DNA of 64,000 nucleotides from Georhizobium profundi (GTDB lineage Bacteria > Pseudomonadota > Alphaproteobacteria > Rhizobiales > Rhizobiaceae), in assembly GCF_003952725.1 (NCBI RefSeq), contig NZ_CP032509.1:3620001-3684000 (forward strand), given 5' to 3'. The translations under genes were made by a program, and so were the position numbers. Each line of letters starts with the position of its first letter. Within the stretch, counting starts at the first letter, position 1. Below are positions 46,844 through 56,282 of this stretch, in pieces. The notes under the pieces are model-generated. The model was not told the DNA's origin. It searched no databases and saw only the letters and a list, made by a program, of their open reading frames with translations.

Positions 46844-47646
46844 AGGTAGAAGCCTGCGAAAGGCGGCAGGTAGTCCTCGAGCAAAGGGACCAACCGGCCG
46901 CTGGCGAAATGATCCCTCATACAATCCCATGGCGCAAAGGTAATGCCGCCACCCGCCAGCGCCGTGCGCAACATCAAACGCAGGTCGTTGGTCGTCACCT
47001 GCGGATTCACCATCACATCAAAGGGTTTGCCATGCTCTTCGAACTCCCACCGCCATGGTGCGGTATTGGGGGCCGGCCGCCAGCCGATGCAGCGGTGAAG
47101 AAGCAGGTCGCGTGGATGCGAGGGGACGCCATGCCGAGCGAGGTAGGCGGGCGTGGCCGCCGCTACCTCGCGTTGCGGGCTGCTGACGGGCACGGCGATC
47201 ATGTCCTGTTCGATGACTTCGCCAAGCCGAATGCCCGCGTCGTAGCCACGCGCCACGATATCGAACTCGTCGTCCGTCACGGTCACGTCAAGTGTGACCT
47301 GTGGGTGCGCCTCCGCAAAGCGCGCGAGCAGCGGTCCCGCCAAGAAATCTTCCGCAATCGAGGTGACGGCCAACCGCAGCCGGCCACGCGGGATGTTCTC
47401 GCGGGTCTCCAGCGCAGTCTGCACTGCGGCCATCGGCGCACGCAGGCTCTCGACCAGCCGTTGCCCGGCTTCAGTCAGTCGGACCGAACGAGTCGTGCGC
47501 ATGACCAGGTGGACGCCCAGAGCATCCTCCAGCCGCCGCACGCCTTGGCTGACGGCGGAACGCGTCAGGCCGAGCCGGTCGGCGGCAGCGCGAAAGTTGG
47601 GCTCCTCGGCTACGGCAAGGAGCAGCGGCAGCAGGTTCAGGTCCAT
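46768..47646 (-). CDS. LysR-family transcriptional regulator
   Basis: About 292 residues. The helix-turn-helix reads DLNLLPLLLAVAEEPNFRAAADRLGLTRSAVSQGVRRLEDALGVHLV; a LysR substrate-binding domain follows. The ATG at 47646 gives a normal LysR N-terminus; an upstream in-frame start would add 74 unrelated residues. It is divergent from the SDR gene at 47762. The C-terminal end overlaps the truncated Tat gene, so a deletion may have joined them. Confidence 0.9.
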   Translation of the reverse strand: MDLNLLPLLLAVAEEPNFRAAADRLGLTRSAVSQGVRRLEDALGVHLVMRTTRSVRLTEAGQRLVESLRAPMAAVQTALETRENIPRGRLRLAVTSIAEDFLAGPLLARFAEAHPQVTLDVTVTDDEFDIVARGYDAGIRLGEVIEQDMIAVPVSSPQREVAAATPAYLARHGVPSHPRDLLLHRCIGWRPAPNTAPWRWEFEEHGKPFDVMVNPQVTTNDLRLMLRTALAGGGITFAPWDCMRDHFASGRLVPLLEDYLPPFAGFYLYFPQRQNMAPKLRALIDHVRHWDR

Positions 47647-47761
47647 CCTGGGGCCTCCATTGTCGAGCTTTGTTAACCGCTCAGTCCAGCAAATGCGCAA
47701 TACCGTGGACAGAGTGGAGCGTCCATCTTCCTGCGTGCAACAGGCTGAACAGGAGAAAGCC

Positions 47762-48484
47762 ATGGACAAGGTCATTCTCATCACCGGCGCTTCGAGCGGC
47801 ATCGGCGAAGGGGTCGCGCGCGAGCTTGCAGCGTTTGGCGCGAAGGTTCTTATGGGTGCACGACGCAAGGAGCGTCTGGATCAGATCGCCGAAGACATTA
47901 GGGGCGGGGGCGGCGTAGTCGCGACATACGCGCTCGATGTCACCGACATTGCCTCCATGCAAGAGTTTGCACAGATAGCACTCGACCTATGGGGACGCAT
48001 CGACGTGTTGGTGAACAATGCCGGCGTCATGCCGCTGTCCCCCATGTCCGCCGTCAAGTTCGACGAGTGGGAGCGAATGGTGGACGTGAACATCAAGGGT
48101 GTGCTGTGGGGGATCGGTGCCGTCCTCCCGGTAATGGAGCGTCAGGGCGAAGGCCAGATCATCAATATCGGCTCCATTGGCGCACTGCAGGCCGTACCCA
48201 CAGCCGCCGTTTATTGCGGCACCAAATTCGCCGTTCGCGCGATCTCGGACGGGCTGCGCCAGGAAAGCAGCGCCATCCGTGTCACCTGCGTGAACCCGGG
48301 CGTCGTGGAAAGCGAACTCGCATCGACAATCACCCACAAGGAGACCCGGACGCTCATCGACGATTATCGCTCCATCGCGTTGAAGCCGGCTGACATCGCC
48401 CGCGCCGTGCGCCAGATCATCGAAGCCCCGTCGAGCGTCGACACGACCGAGATCACCATCCGTCCCACCGCATCAGCGAATTGA
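47762..48484 (+). CDS. Short-chain dehydrogenase/reductase (classical SDR)
   Basis: A 240-residue protein with TGASSGIGEG, the NNAGVM segment, VYCGTKFAV as Y-x-x-x-K and the substrate-side serine in INIGSIGAL. It is an NAD(P)H-dependent reductase close to the YdfG-like group. The ATG at 47762 is the only start near the Rossmann fold. It is followed after 8 bases by an Atu4866-like gene. The LysR gene is divergent and probably regulates it. Confidence 0.92.
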   Translation: MDKVILITGASSGIGEGVARELAAFGAKVLMGARRKERLDQIAEDIRGGGGVVATYALDVTDIASMQEFAQIALDLWGRIDVLVNNAGVMPLSPMSAVKFDEWERMVDVNIKGVLWGIGAVLPVMERQGEGQIINIGSIGALQAVPTAAVYCGTKFAVRAISDGLRQESSAIRVTCVNPGVVESELASTITHKETRTLIDDYRSIALKPADIARAVRQIIEAPSSVDTTEITIRPTASAN

Positions 48485-48492
48485 GGTCCCCA

Positions 48493-48795
48493 ATGACGAA
48501 ATCGACCATGCTCAGCGCTGCGCTGCTGACGATTGGCGCTGAGTTCGCACGAACGGATACCTCCAATTCCTATGTCGGTATTTGGGTCACCGCCGACAAT
48601 CGCATCCGACACGAACTGCTACCCAACGGCCGATACGTTGAGGCTCGCGGTGAGCGGGAACGCGCCTACGAAGGGCGCTACGAGGTAACAGGCACACATA
48701 TCGAATACTGGGACGACACCGGCTTCACTGCCGACGGCGACTTTGTGGAGCCGGACGTGCTGCATCATGCCGGCATGGTGCTCTATCGCAAGTGA
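48493..48795 (+). CDS. Atu4866-like small beta-barrel protein
   Basis: About 100 residues of the Agrobacterium Atu4866 type: YVGIWVTADNRIRHELLPNGRYVEARGERERAYEGRYEVTGTHIEYWDDTGFTADGDF. A compact, mainly beta fold; the role is unknown. It is very often found next to SDRs of this type, as here. The ATG at 48493 follows a weak GAGG; an earlier TTG at 48481 is possible. Confidence 0.8.
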   Translation: MTKSTMLSAALLTIGAEFARTDTSNSYVGIWVTADNRIRHELLPNGRYVEARGERERAYEGRYEVTGTHIEYWDDTGFTADGDFVEPDVLHHAGMVLYRK

Positions 48796-48875
48796 TCACT
48801 ATTGCAGCGATCGCTGATCATCATGCCAGCGGCCGATGGCGTTCTAAAGGGGCTCCCTACCCTCTTGCGCAACTT

Positions 48876-48912
48876 GTCACTAAGTGACATATTCTCTCAG
48901 TCACTTAGTGAC
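48876..48912. promoter_or_regulatory. Tandem 13-bp palindromes upstream of TetR
   Basis: GTCACTAAGTGAC (48876-48888) and GTCACTTAGTGAC (48900-48912) are perfect palindromes (the centre base apart) spaced 24 bases centre to centre. A CATATT-like -10 lies near the first. This suits binding of the TetR protein encoded at 49068. Confidence 0.7.
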
Positions 48913-49067
48913 GCGACCGATCTTCCTGGTCGCCGTCATTCAACCAAATACGGAAAAATTGCCCATGAAAGTGCCCGGCTCTCTGAAGATGTAAGAAGAG
49001 CACTCTCCCAAGGAGAGCGCTGCGAATCGTCCAGTTCAGCGAAGCGACGAGCGAATGGAGCCTTAGA

Positions 49068-49685
49068 TTGACGGATGGATCGAAACTGGAACAGGCCCGG
49101 CTTGAGGTATCCCGGCATGCAGCAAGGTTGTTCTGGGAGAAGGGCTTTGATGCGACGAGCGGCGATGAAATCGCTGCAGCAGCCGGCATTTCAAAGCGAA
49201 CTGTTTGGCGATACTTCCGGTCTAAGGAAGCCTGTGTTGAGCCGGTGCTGAAAGTCGGCGAACTTCGCTTTGCGGCAATGCTCAAGCAGTGGCCAAAAGC
49301 TGAGAGCATTGACACGTTTCTAGCACGGTCAATGGATGCATTCATATCCGAGGATGCCTTCGTTCAGGATGCGATCGCTGCCATCCGGATTCTCTCGATC
49401 CTGCATCGAGAGCCAGCCCTCCGCTCGGCTTGGCTGATGGCATGTCACGAGTCTGAGATGGAGCTTGTTGGTATCGTCGCGGACCGGGCGTCACTGAGCA
49501 ACGACAATTTCGAGGTGAGACTCTGTGCGGCGGCCATCACATCAGCCGTGCGTCTCGTGGACGAAGAAATCAGCTCGGCCGTCATCAACGGCGGAATTCG
49601 TGTGAGTTCGGAAGAAGCAACTGCCCGCATCGTCTCGGCAATCCGGGCGGCCGCGATACTACCCATCTGCGACCCCGTCGTCTGA
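49068..49685 (+). CDS. TetR-family regulator
   Basis: A 205-residue protein with helix-turn-helix ARLFWEKGFDATSGDEIAAAAGISKRTVWRYFRSKEA and a variable C-terminal ligand domain. The start is TTG with GGAG 7 bases upstream; no ATG or GTG fits better. Two palindromes 160-190 bases upstream are likely its operators. It may control itself and the Atu4866/SDR side or the downstream prolyl oligopeptidase; the sequence does not decide. Confidence 0.88.
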   Translation: MTDGSKLEQARLEVSRHAARLFWEKGFDATSGDEIAAAAGISKRTVWRYFRSKEACVEPVLKVGELRFAAMLKQWPKAESIDTFLARSMDAFISEDAFVQDAIAAIRILSILHREPALRSAWLMACHESEMELVGIVADRASLSNDNFEVRLCAAAITSAVRLVDEEISSAVINGGIRVSSEEATARIVSAIRAAAILPICDPVV

Positions 49686-49739
49686 CGGGCTGCGTAGGCA
49701 GCTACACGGCGCGCCCACCGACGACAAGGATACGACATC

Positions 49740-51968
49740 ATGACAGCAAGAGTGACCCGGATCGCCGGGCGCACGCCAACACGCGCATCGTGCCGAAAGA
49801 TGCCTGAACGAATCAGCTGGCCTTCAATGACAAGGCCTCTCCGAGGCGCCGTGACCGCGCTGCTTTTTTCTATCGCCCAAGCCGCTGCAGAGGAGAATGT
49901 GCCGATGATCTATCCGGAAACCCGCCAGGCGGACACGGCAGAGGTGCATTTTGGCGTCACGATCGCGGACCCATTCCGCTGGCTGGAGAATGACCCACGT
50001 CAGGATGCAGAGGTGGCTCGGTGGATTGAAGCGCAGAATGCGCTCTCGAAGCCCTATCTTGAAGCTCTGCCTGGACAGGACGTTTTCAAGCGCCGACTTG
50101 CGGCGATGTTCGACCATGAAACCTTGCTTCCCCCTGTCGAGCGCGCGGGAAAGTATTTCCTTATCCGCAACGGCGGCCTCGATAACCAGCCGCAACTCTT
50201 GATGCGGCAAGGCGCGGACGGCGCGAACCGCATCCTGATCGACCCCAATATTTGGTCCAGAGACGGCACCCTAGCACTGGCCGAATGGGCGACCTCCAGC
50301 GATGGCGCGTTTGTGGCTTTTGCCTTGCAGGATGGTGGGTCAGACTGGCGGACCATTCACGTGATGGATACATCGACAGGAGAGATGCTGGACGACAAGG
50401 TCGAATGGGCGCGGTTCACCACCATCGCCTGGCATCCGGATGGTTCTGGGTTCTACTACTCCCGGTTTCCTGAGCCTGAGGAGGGTGCAGCCTTCAGCAC
50501 CAGCATTGAAGGCCACGCCGTCTATTTCCATCGGCTTGGTTCGGACCAGTCGGAAGATCGGCTCATACATGCGCCAATACCGGGGCGCTCACTGTTGCAC
50601 ACGGCCGATGTCACACCGGATGGCCGGTATCTCATCGTTTACTCGTCGGCGCTTACGGGCGGGGTCGCGGTCACTGTAACGGACCTCACATCCGAAACCC
50701 AGCAACCAAGAACAATTGTTAAAAGCTACGATGATCGTTGGGTGCTGTTGGGGAACGTCGGCACAAAACTCTTCTTCGCGACCCAAGAGGATGCTCCTCG
50801 TGGTCGTATCGTGACGATGGACCTGTCAGAGGCGCGGCCCGAGTTTTCCGAACTGATCCGAGAACGGACCGATGCGGTTCTACGAGAGGGCGGATCTGCG
50901 CTTCTTGGCGACCGGATTGTCCTGTCGTATACGATCGACGTCCAGTCCCGCGTCGAGCGCTATCGGCTTGACGGGACATTCGATGGCAATGTGTCGTTAC
51001 CTGGTCCTGGCAGCACCGGGATCGTCCAAGGGCGTCCCGGCGAGAACGAGGCATTCTTCGCCTTCACCAGCTATGATGCGCCGCTGACCGTGCTCCGCCT
51101 TGACGTAGAAGCTAACAGCACCACAGTCTGGTCAGAACCCAAGATTGCGGTGGATCTCGACGATATCGTCGTCGAACCACAATTCTACACTTCGAGGGAC
51201 GGCACTCGGGTACCCCTGTTTGTCGTCAGGCGCAAAGAGCTCAACGGTCCGGCACCGACTATGCTCAGCGCGTATGGTGGTTTCGGGATCAGCATGGTGC
51301 CACATTTCTCGCCCACCGCGCTGGCTTGGGTCGAGCAGGGCGGCGTCTATGCCGTAGCGAACATCCGTGGTGGTGGTGAATACGGTCAGGCGTGGCATCA
51401 TGCCGGGCGACGCGCGAACAAACCGAACGCGTTCGACGACTTTATTGCCGCCGGTGAGCATCTGATCGATCAAGGCATCACGCCGACTGACGGGCTGGCG
51501 ATACAGGGAGAATCTAATGGCGGATTGCTGATCGGAGCGGTCGTCAACCAACGTCCTGATCTGTTCGCGGCAGCCCTGCCCGGAGTGGGTGTCCTCGACA
51601 TGCTGCGCTTTGACCGCTTCACGAGTGGCGCAGCCTGGGCCGAGGAATTCGGCAGCCCCCATGTGGAGCGCGAGTTCCACACCTTGCTCTCCTATTCGCC
51701 CTTGCACACCATTGGCGAGAGTGAGCCCTACCCGGCAATACTCGTCACCACGGCAGACACCGATAACAGGGTGGTTCCAGCTCATTCGTTCAAGTACGCG
51801 GCCACTCTGCAGGCCGCAGACATTGGGGAACGACCGCACCTTTTGCGAGTAGAAACCCGAGCAGGCCACGGTGCCGGCAAACCGACAGATATGGTCATAG
51901 CAGAGTACGCTGACATGTGGACCTTTGCCGCCCACTGGACCGGGCTCGCGATTGCAGAAGGCGACTGA
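49740..51968 (+). CDS. Prolyl oligopeptidase family serine peptidase (S9A)
   Basis: About 713-742 residues. A beta-propeller N-terminal part begins with PETRQADTAEVHFGVTIADPFRWLEND. The catalytic domain has GGFGISMVPHFS, the nucleophile in IQGESNGGLLIGA, the aspartate in VTTADTDNRV and the histidine in RAGHGAGK. It cleaves short proline-containing peptides. The start is unclear: the ATG at 49740 has AAGG upstream, while an ATG at 49827 yields a better signal-like N-terminus (MTRPLRGAVTALLFSIAQAA), which would put the enzyme in the periplasm. Confidence 0.9.
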   Translation: MTARVTRIAGRTPTRASCRKMPERISWPSMTRPLRGAVTALLFSIAQAAAEENVPMIYPETRQADTAEVHFGVTIADPFRWLENDPRQDAEVARWIEAQNALSKPYLEALPGQDVFKRRLAAMFDHETLLPPVERAGKYFLIRNGGLDNQPQLLMRQGADGANRILIDPNIWSRDGTLALAEWATSSDGAFVAFALQDGGSDWRTIHVMDTSTGEMLDDKVEWARFTTIAWHPDGSGFYYSRFPEPEEGAAFSTSIEGHAVYFHRLGSDQSEDRLIHAPIPGRSLLHTADVTPDGRYLIVYSSALTGGVAVTVTDLTSETQQPRTIVKSYDDRWVLLGNVGTKLFFATQEDAPRGRIVTMDLSEARPEFSELIRERTDAVLREGGSALLGDRIVLSYTIDVQSRVERYRLDGTFDGNVSLPGPGSTGIVQGRPGENEAFFAFTSYDAPLTVLRLDVEANSTTVWSEPKIAVDLDDIVVEPQFYTSRDGTRVPLFVVRRKELNGPAPTMLSAYGGFGISMVPHFSPTALAWVEQGGVYAVANIRGGGEYGQAWHHAGRRANKPNAFDDFIAAGEHLIDQGITPTDGLAIQGESNGGLLIGAVVNQRPDLFAAALPGVGVLDMLRFDRFTSGAAWAEEFGSPHVEREFHTLLSYSPLHTIGESEPYPAILVTTADTDNRVVPAHSFKYAATLQAADIGERPHLLRVETRAGHGAGKPTDMVIAEYADMWTFAAHWTGLAIAEGD

Positions 51969-52179
51969 GGCATCAAACCTGCAACGGCTGTCTCAGGCTT
52001 CACATCATCCTGATCGGTGGGATGGACTGATCGAGGCTCGCTCGGAAAGATCTTCGCCTCTTCCATCTGCATAATGTGTCCGCTCCCGAGACGAACGGAG
52101 CTAGGCACCTCCGCAAAGGAGCACGTGCATCGACACAGGCGCGTAGTGCAGCGAGGACGTAAGCAATCTAGGACGCAAA

Positions 52180-52854
52180 ATGAGAGTACTTCTCGTTGAA
52201 GACGAGGCCGAATTCGCCAAAGCCTTGCGCGGCGCGCTTGAACGCGACCAGTTCGTCGTCGACTGGGTGGCAGGATTGTCTCTCGCCAGCGAAGCATCAC
52301 GGTCTGGCGTCCACGATCTCGTTCTGCTCGATCGCACGCTGCCCGACGGCGATGGCCTGAGCCTGATTCCACAACTGCGTATCGACACTCCGGGCGTCCC
52401 GATCATCGTGTTAAGCGCGCGCGGCGAACTGAGCGACCGGGTGGCCGGGCTAGACGATGGTGCCGACGATTACCTGGTGAAACCCTTCGACCTAGAGGAA
52501 ATGCTCGCTCGCATTCGGGCCGTGCGGCGCCGCCCGAATCAACTTGCACCAGACGAGATTGTTGTCGGTGACCTCGTATTCGATATGGCTCACGGCGAAG
52601 CGATAGTGCGCGGAACGCGGTTGAATCTGCGGAGACGAGAAGTGAGGGTGCTAACAGCACTGCTTCGCCGCCGCGGGCGTGCTGTCCTCCGCGAGTCCAT
52701 TGAGGAAGCGGTCTACGGCTTCGACGATACGATCCAGTCGAACATACTCGATTCTCACGTCTCCCGCCTGCGTCGAAAACTCAGCGATTCAGGCGCTGGC
52801 GTCGAGATCCATACAGTAAGAGGAGTGGGCTATCTGCTCAAAGAAATGGATTGA
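52180..52854 (+). CDS. OmpR-family response regulator
   Basis: A 224-residue protein. The receiver has LLVEDEAEFA, the phospho-acceptor in VLLDRTLPDGDGL and the lysine in LVKPFD; then an OmpR/PhoB winged helix with LRRREVRVLTALLRRRGRAV and NILDSHVSRLRRKL. It is most like the QseB/PmrA group. Its stop overlaps the start of the cognate sensor gene by four bases (TTGA), so the two form one unit. Target genes are unknown. Confidence 0.92.
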   Translation: MRVLLVEDEAEFAKALRGALERDQFVVDWVAGLSLASEASRSGVHDLVLLDRTLPDGDGLSLIPQLRIDTPGVPIIVLSARGELSDRVAGLDDGADDYLVKPFDLEEMLARIRAVRRRPNQLAPDEIVVGDLVFDMAHGEAIVRGTRLNLRRREVRVLTALLRRRGRAVLRESIEEAVYGFDDTIQSNILDSHVSRLRRKLSDSGAGVEIHTVRGVGYLLKEMD

Positions 52855-54194
52855 AGCACCGTCAGCCATCATTGAAGTTTCGCCTTATCAGCAGGCAACT
52901 GATCCTCCAGTTCCTGACGGTCGCGGCTGCCGCCCTCGGCTTCATTGTCTTCATCGTGAGTTCGGCTCCCGATGGGATGTATGTCGAGGAGGCCGTTGTA
53001 AAGGTCGCCGCAAACTCGATCGTTTGGGATGCGGCTGGAGCTCCGCTGGTGAAAGTGACACCCGAGCTGGCGAAACTTCAAGAGGAGTCGCCCGACCTTT
53101 GGTTCGCTGCCAGGCTGAGCGACACCAATTTGGTTACCTTCGGGCAAGTACCTGCTGAGTACGCCCCCCTTATCCCCCAGCTCGACAAACTGTCCTCGGC
53201 AGACATACGTGGGCAGTTCGAGCCCTTTGCCCTTTCCGCCGTCGTCCGCCAGGTAGCTGGTCCCTTAGGCGACATGAAGATTATTGCGCATGGTCGGGTC
53301 ACCCCCTTCACAGCGCTCATCACAATGGCATCCAATATGGTGGCAGCCGCGATTTTCCTCGCACTGGCTCTGGTCTCCATCGTCGCGACGCCAATGATCG
53401 TCAGACGTGCTTTGGCCGGCATCACCAAGACTGCGGAAGAAGCAGCGCGGATCGACGTCGGGCGTCGCGGCATCCGCCTTTCGGAGGACAGAGTTCCACG
53501 GGAGATTGGCCCGCTCGTCCGAGCTGTCAATGAAGCTCTCGATCGCCTTGATGCCGGATATGATCGTCAGAACCGCTTCATCGCGTCGGCCGCACATGAG
53601 CTGCGCACGCCAATCGCAATTTTGAGAATGAAGATCGATGCCACGAGCGACAAAAGTCTGCGGGCGCTCTCGCTCGACCTATCCCGGCTTGGAACGCTGT
53701 CGGAGCAATTGCTCGATCTTCATCGGCTGGACAATGACGCGCCAAGGGACCGGATCGACCTGGTTGCGCTTGCCCGCAGCGTCGCTGCGGATCAGGCACC
53801 ATTGCTGATCGCTGTGAACAAGGCAATCGGAGTGGTCGTAGAGCAGCCTGGGGTGATACTGGGCAATCCGAGCTCGATAGAGCGCGCGCTCGCAAATCTC
53901 ATTCAGAATGCTGTCGAGCATGGCGGGGACGAGGTGATCGTGCGGGTCGACGGTTCCTCCGTGGAAGTGGAGGACAACGGACCCGGCATACCTGGAGAGG
54001 AACACGAACGGGTGCTTGAACCCTTCTATCGGCTAAGGCCGCGGGCCTCAGGCACTGGTCTTGGGCTCAATCTGGTGAAGCAGGTCTTGGACCACCATTG
54101 CGGCCGCGTCACCATCACAGCGGCGCCCGCCGGAGGCACGATCGTCCGGTTGGATTTCCCCTCGATCAAGGACTGGCCGCCCGGAAATTGTTGA
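52851..54194 (+). CDS. Membrane sensor histidine kinase
   Basis: A 447-residue protein. Transmembrane segments at about residues 15-35 and 160-185 flank a periplasmic sensor of about 125 residues. Then a HAMP-like linker, HisKA with FIASAAHELRTPIAIL (phospho-His) and HATPase with NLIQNAVEHGGD, DNGPGI and GTGLGLNLVKQVL. TTG start overlapping the response regulator's stop. The signal is unknown. Confidence 0.9.
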   Translation: MKHRQPSLKFRLISRQLILQFLTVAAAALGFIVFIVSSAPDGMYVEEAVVKVAANSIVWDAAGAPLVKVTPELAKLQEESPDLWFAARLSDTNLVTFGQVPAEYAPLIPQLDKLSSADIRGQFEPFALSAVVRQVAGPLGDMKIIAHGRVTPFTALITMASNMVAAAIFLALALVSIVATPMIVRRALAGITKTAEEAARIDVGRRGIRLSEDRVPREIGPLVRAVNEALDRLDAGYDRQNRFIASAAHELRTPIAILRMKIDATSDKSLRALSLDLSRLGTLSEQLLDLHRLDNDAPRDRIDLVALARSVAADQAPLLIAVNKAIGVVVEQPGVILGNPSSIERALANLIQNAVEHGGDEVIVRVDGSSVEVEDNGPGIPGEEHERVLEPFYRLRPRASGTGLGLNLVKQVLDHHCGRVTITAAPAGGTIVRLDFPSIKDWPPGNC

Positions 54195-54595
54195 TGCAAC
54201 TCCTGCGTCTATTCGAGCGAGATGGTACTCGGGCACGGGCATGACGTCCGCATGACCCTGCCCGTCTCGATCATGGTCAGCCTTCTCGTCGTGTTCTCTT
54301 TCCGCCAACAACAAGAAGGGTCGGCCTGACCCCCGCGCCGCCCTGCACTGCCTCCATACCGGGATGATCGTCATCGCGTCGGCGCTCGGCCTCGCAGCGA
54401 TGCAGGAACGGCGCGCGTAGTGATGGCTGAAAAAGCATACTCGGCTGTTCAGCGCGCATTTTTCGATCTCAGACAATGTTGCCGCAATGTGTGCCTGCTT
54501 CTTGGCGCCGTGATGACGGATTTTCGGGGCACCGCTTCGCCCTCTTTGTGCCGCCGAGAAAACGTCCAACCTCAATTTACAAGGAGATTAACAGA
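54195..54595. other. Intergenic region after the sensor kinase
   Basis: No gene recognised. It contains a plus-strand 35-codon frame (MVLGHGHDVRMTLPVSIMVS near 54220) and a second short hydrophobic frame ending at 54420, possibly gene relics. Confidence 0.35.
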
Positions 54596-54928
54596 ATGCT
54601 TAGACACCCTTCCGCCAAACATCGTGGGTCTGCGATAACCATCTTCTCCATCGCCCTGATCGGCCTCGCTGTAACGGGCTGCGTGTCCGCGCAAGAAGGG
54701 CAGTACAGGGACGCGGGCACCTGCGAAAGCTTTGGGGCTCCCTTTGGGTCTCGCGCTTATACAAACTGCATGCTGGAACAACAGGCACGGCGGGACAACG
54801 CACAGCGGGATTCGCTTGAGCGGATGCGACTGACGCAGGAGGTTGCGAGGAACGCTCAGGAGATGACTGATCGTGCGCGCTTGGACCGTTGCAGGCGTGA
54901 TCCTGATCGGCGCGAGTGCCGGCCATGA
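54596..54928 (+). CDS. Small lipoprotein of unknown function
   Basis: 110 residues. The N-terminal hydrophobic stretch IFSIALIGLAVTGC ends in a lipobox-like A-V-T-G-C, so the mature protein would be lipid-anchored at Cys31. The remainder is polar, rich in Arg, Glu and Gln, with paired cysteines (TCESFG; YTNCMLEQQ; DRCRRDPDRRECRP). AAGGAG lies upstream of the ATG. No known domain recognised. Confidence 0.7.
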   Translation: MLRHPSAKHRGSAITIFSIALIGLAVTGCVSAQEGQYRDAGTCESFGAPFGSRAYTNCMLEQQARRDNAQRDSLERMRLTQEVARNAQEMTDRARLDRCRRDPDRRECRP

Positions 54929-55253
54929 GGCAGACCGTCGACTGATATTGGCTAACAATGGCACTGTTTCGCCTTTCTCTGCGGCTAAACAGTCCGCACC
55001 GTTGATGGGGAAAGATTCGGGCCAGCTTCCCCGTTAGGAAGTGACACACCTCTCTTGCTCAGTTGGCCTGACACTCGTGCTCAAGGATCGCCACCTTGAG
55101 GACGGCAACGGCTAGCTGAGCGAGATCCGGTGTGGTGTCGACAGCAGCATCGCTACGCAAGTTTTTGGCAGCCTCAAGGTGCGCAAGAACCGACTTCGAT
55201 ATTGCGGTAGGCGAGAGTATGGCGAGGATAAACACAAGCGATCCACTGTCACG
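54929..55253. other. Intergenic region before the alpha/beta hydrolase
   Basis: No intact gene. A minus-strand frame (LEAAKNLRSDAAVDTTPDLA, at about 55115-55174, ending at 55059) looks coding-like but has no start; it is probably a relic. Confidence 0.35.
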
Positions 55254-56282
55254 ATGATCACACGGTTGTCCATTTTGTTGGTTTGCATCGCAGCGACCGC
55301 TCTTGCCATCTCCCAAGCAAATGACGGTATGAACGCGGGAATGAGAATGTCTGTACACGAAGAACTGACTGCGGCGGGTCCAACTGGGCCACTCGCTGGG
55401 ACCTTGACTCTCCCGTCCGGCGAAGTGCCGCTTTCCATGGACCTGCCGGTGTTTTTGATCGTGCCAGGATCGGGTCCGACCGATCGTGACGGCAACTCGC
55501 CTCTCGGTATTACTGCGGCGCCCTACAGACTGCTTGCAGAGGAGCTAGCTGCTAAGGGGTATGCTTCAGTGCGCATCGACAAGCGTGGCATGTTCGGATC
55601 CATAGGTGCCGCCCAAGACCCAAACAATGTGACGATCGCAGCCTATGGCGACGACCTCCGAGCGTGGATTGAAGCCATTCAAGAGCGGCTGCCCGCAAAT
55701 TCTGGTGCGCGCTGCGTCATCCCGATTGGGCACAGCGAAGGCGGACTCGTCGCCCTAGCTGCCATGACACGTCTCACAGACGCCTGTGGGCTGATTTTGA
55801 TCGCAAGCATCGGCAGGCCATTGGATGCGGTGCTTCTTGAGCAGTTGCGCGCCAACGCCGCCAATGCACCTTTCCTGATGGAGGCGGAATTGGCACTCGC
55901 GGAACTGAAACGCGGCAGACGGGTCGATCCGAGCGCGCTCAGTTCCGAACTTCAGCCACTTTTTCGGCTTGAGGTTCAGGGCTACCTGATCGATGCGATC
56001 TCGTACGACCCGCTGAAACTTGCAGCACAAGTCCAAGTTCCGATACTGGTTTTGCAAGGCACACGCGACCTGCAGGTTAGCTTACAGGATGCACGGATGC
56101 TGGCGCACGCGGCGACTGACGCAAAGCTCTCTCTGCTTCCGGACGTCAATCACGTGCTCAAGACTGTAGCGTCCGAAGACGTCGCAGCTAACGTTGCAAC
56201 ATATGCAGACCCTGACCTTCCCATCGCGCCCGATGTTGTTGATGTAGTTGCGCATTTCGCTGCCACGATCGCTGGTAAATAA
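55254..56282 (+). CDS. Exported alpha/beta hydrolase
   Basis: About 342 residues with a Sec-type N-terminus (MITRLSILLVCIAATALAIS). The hydrolase core has VFLIVPGSGPTDRDGNSPLG as oxyanion region, the nucleophile elbow PIGHSEGGLVALAAM, the acid in LQGTRDLQV and the histidine in LPDVNHVLK. It resembles the periplasmic YfhR/Bem46-type esterases. The ATG at 55254 is chosen because it directly starts the signal peptide. Confidence 0.87.
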   Translation: MITRLSILLVCIAATALAISQANDGMNAGMRMSVHEELTAAGPTGPLAGTLTLPSGEVPLSMDLPVFLIVPGSGPTDRDGNSPLGITAAPYRLLAEELAAKGYASVRIDKRGMFGSIGAAQDPNNVTIAAYGDDLRAWIEAIQERLPANSGARCVIPIGHSEGGLVALAAMTRLTDACGLILIASIGRPLDAVLLEQLRANAANAPFLMEAELALAELKRGRRVDPSALSSELQPLFRLEVQGYLIDAISYDPLKLAAQVQVPILVLQGTRDLQVSLQDARMLAHAATDAKLSLLPDVNHVLKTVASEDVAANVATYADPDLPIAPDVVDVVAHFAATIAGK

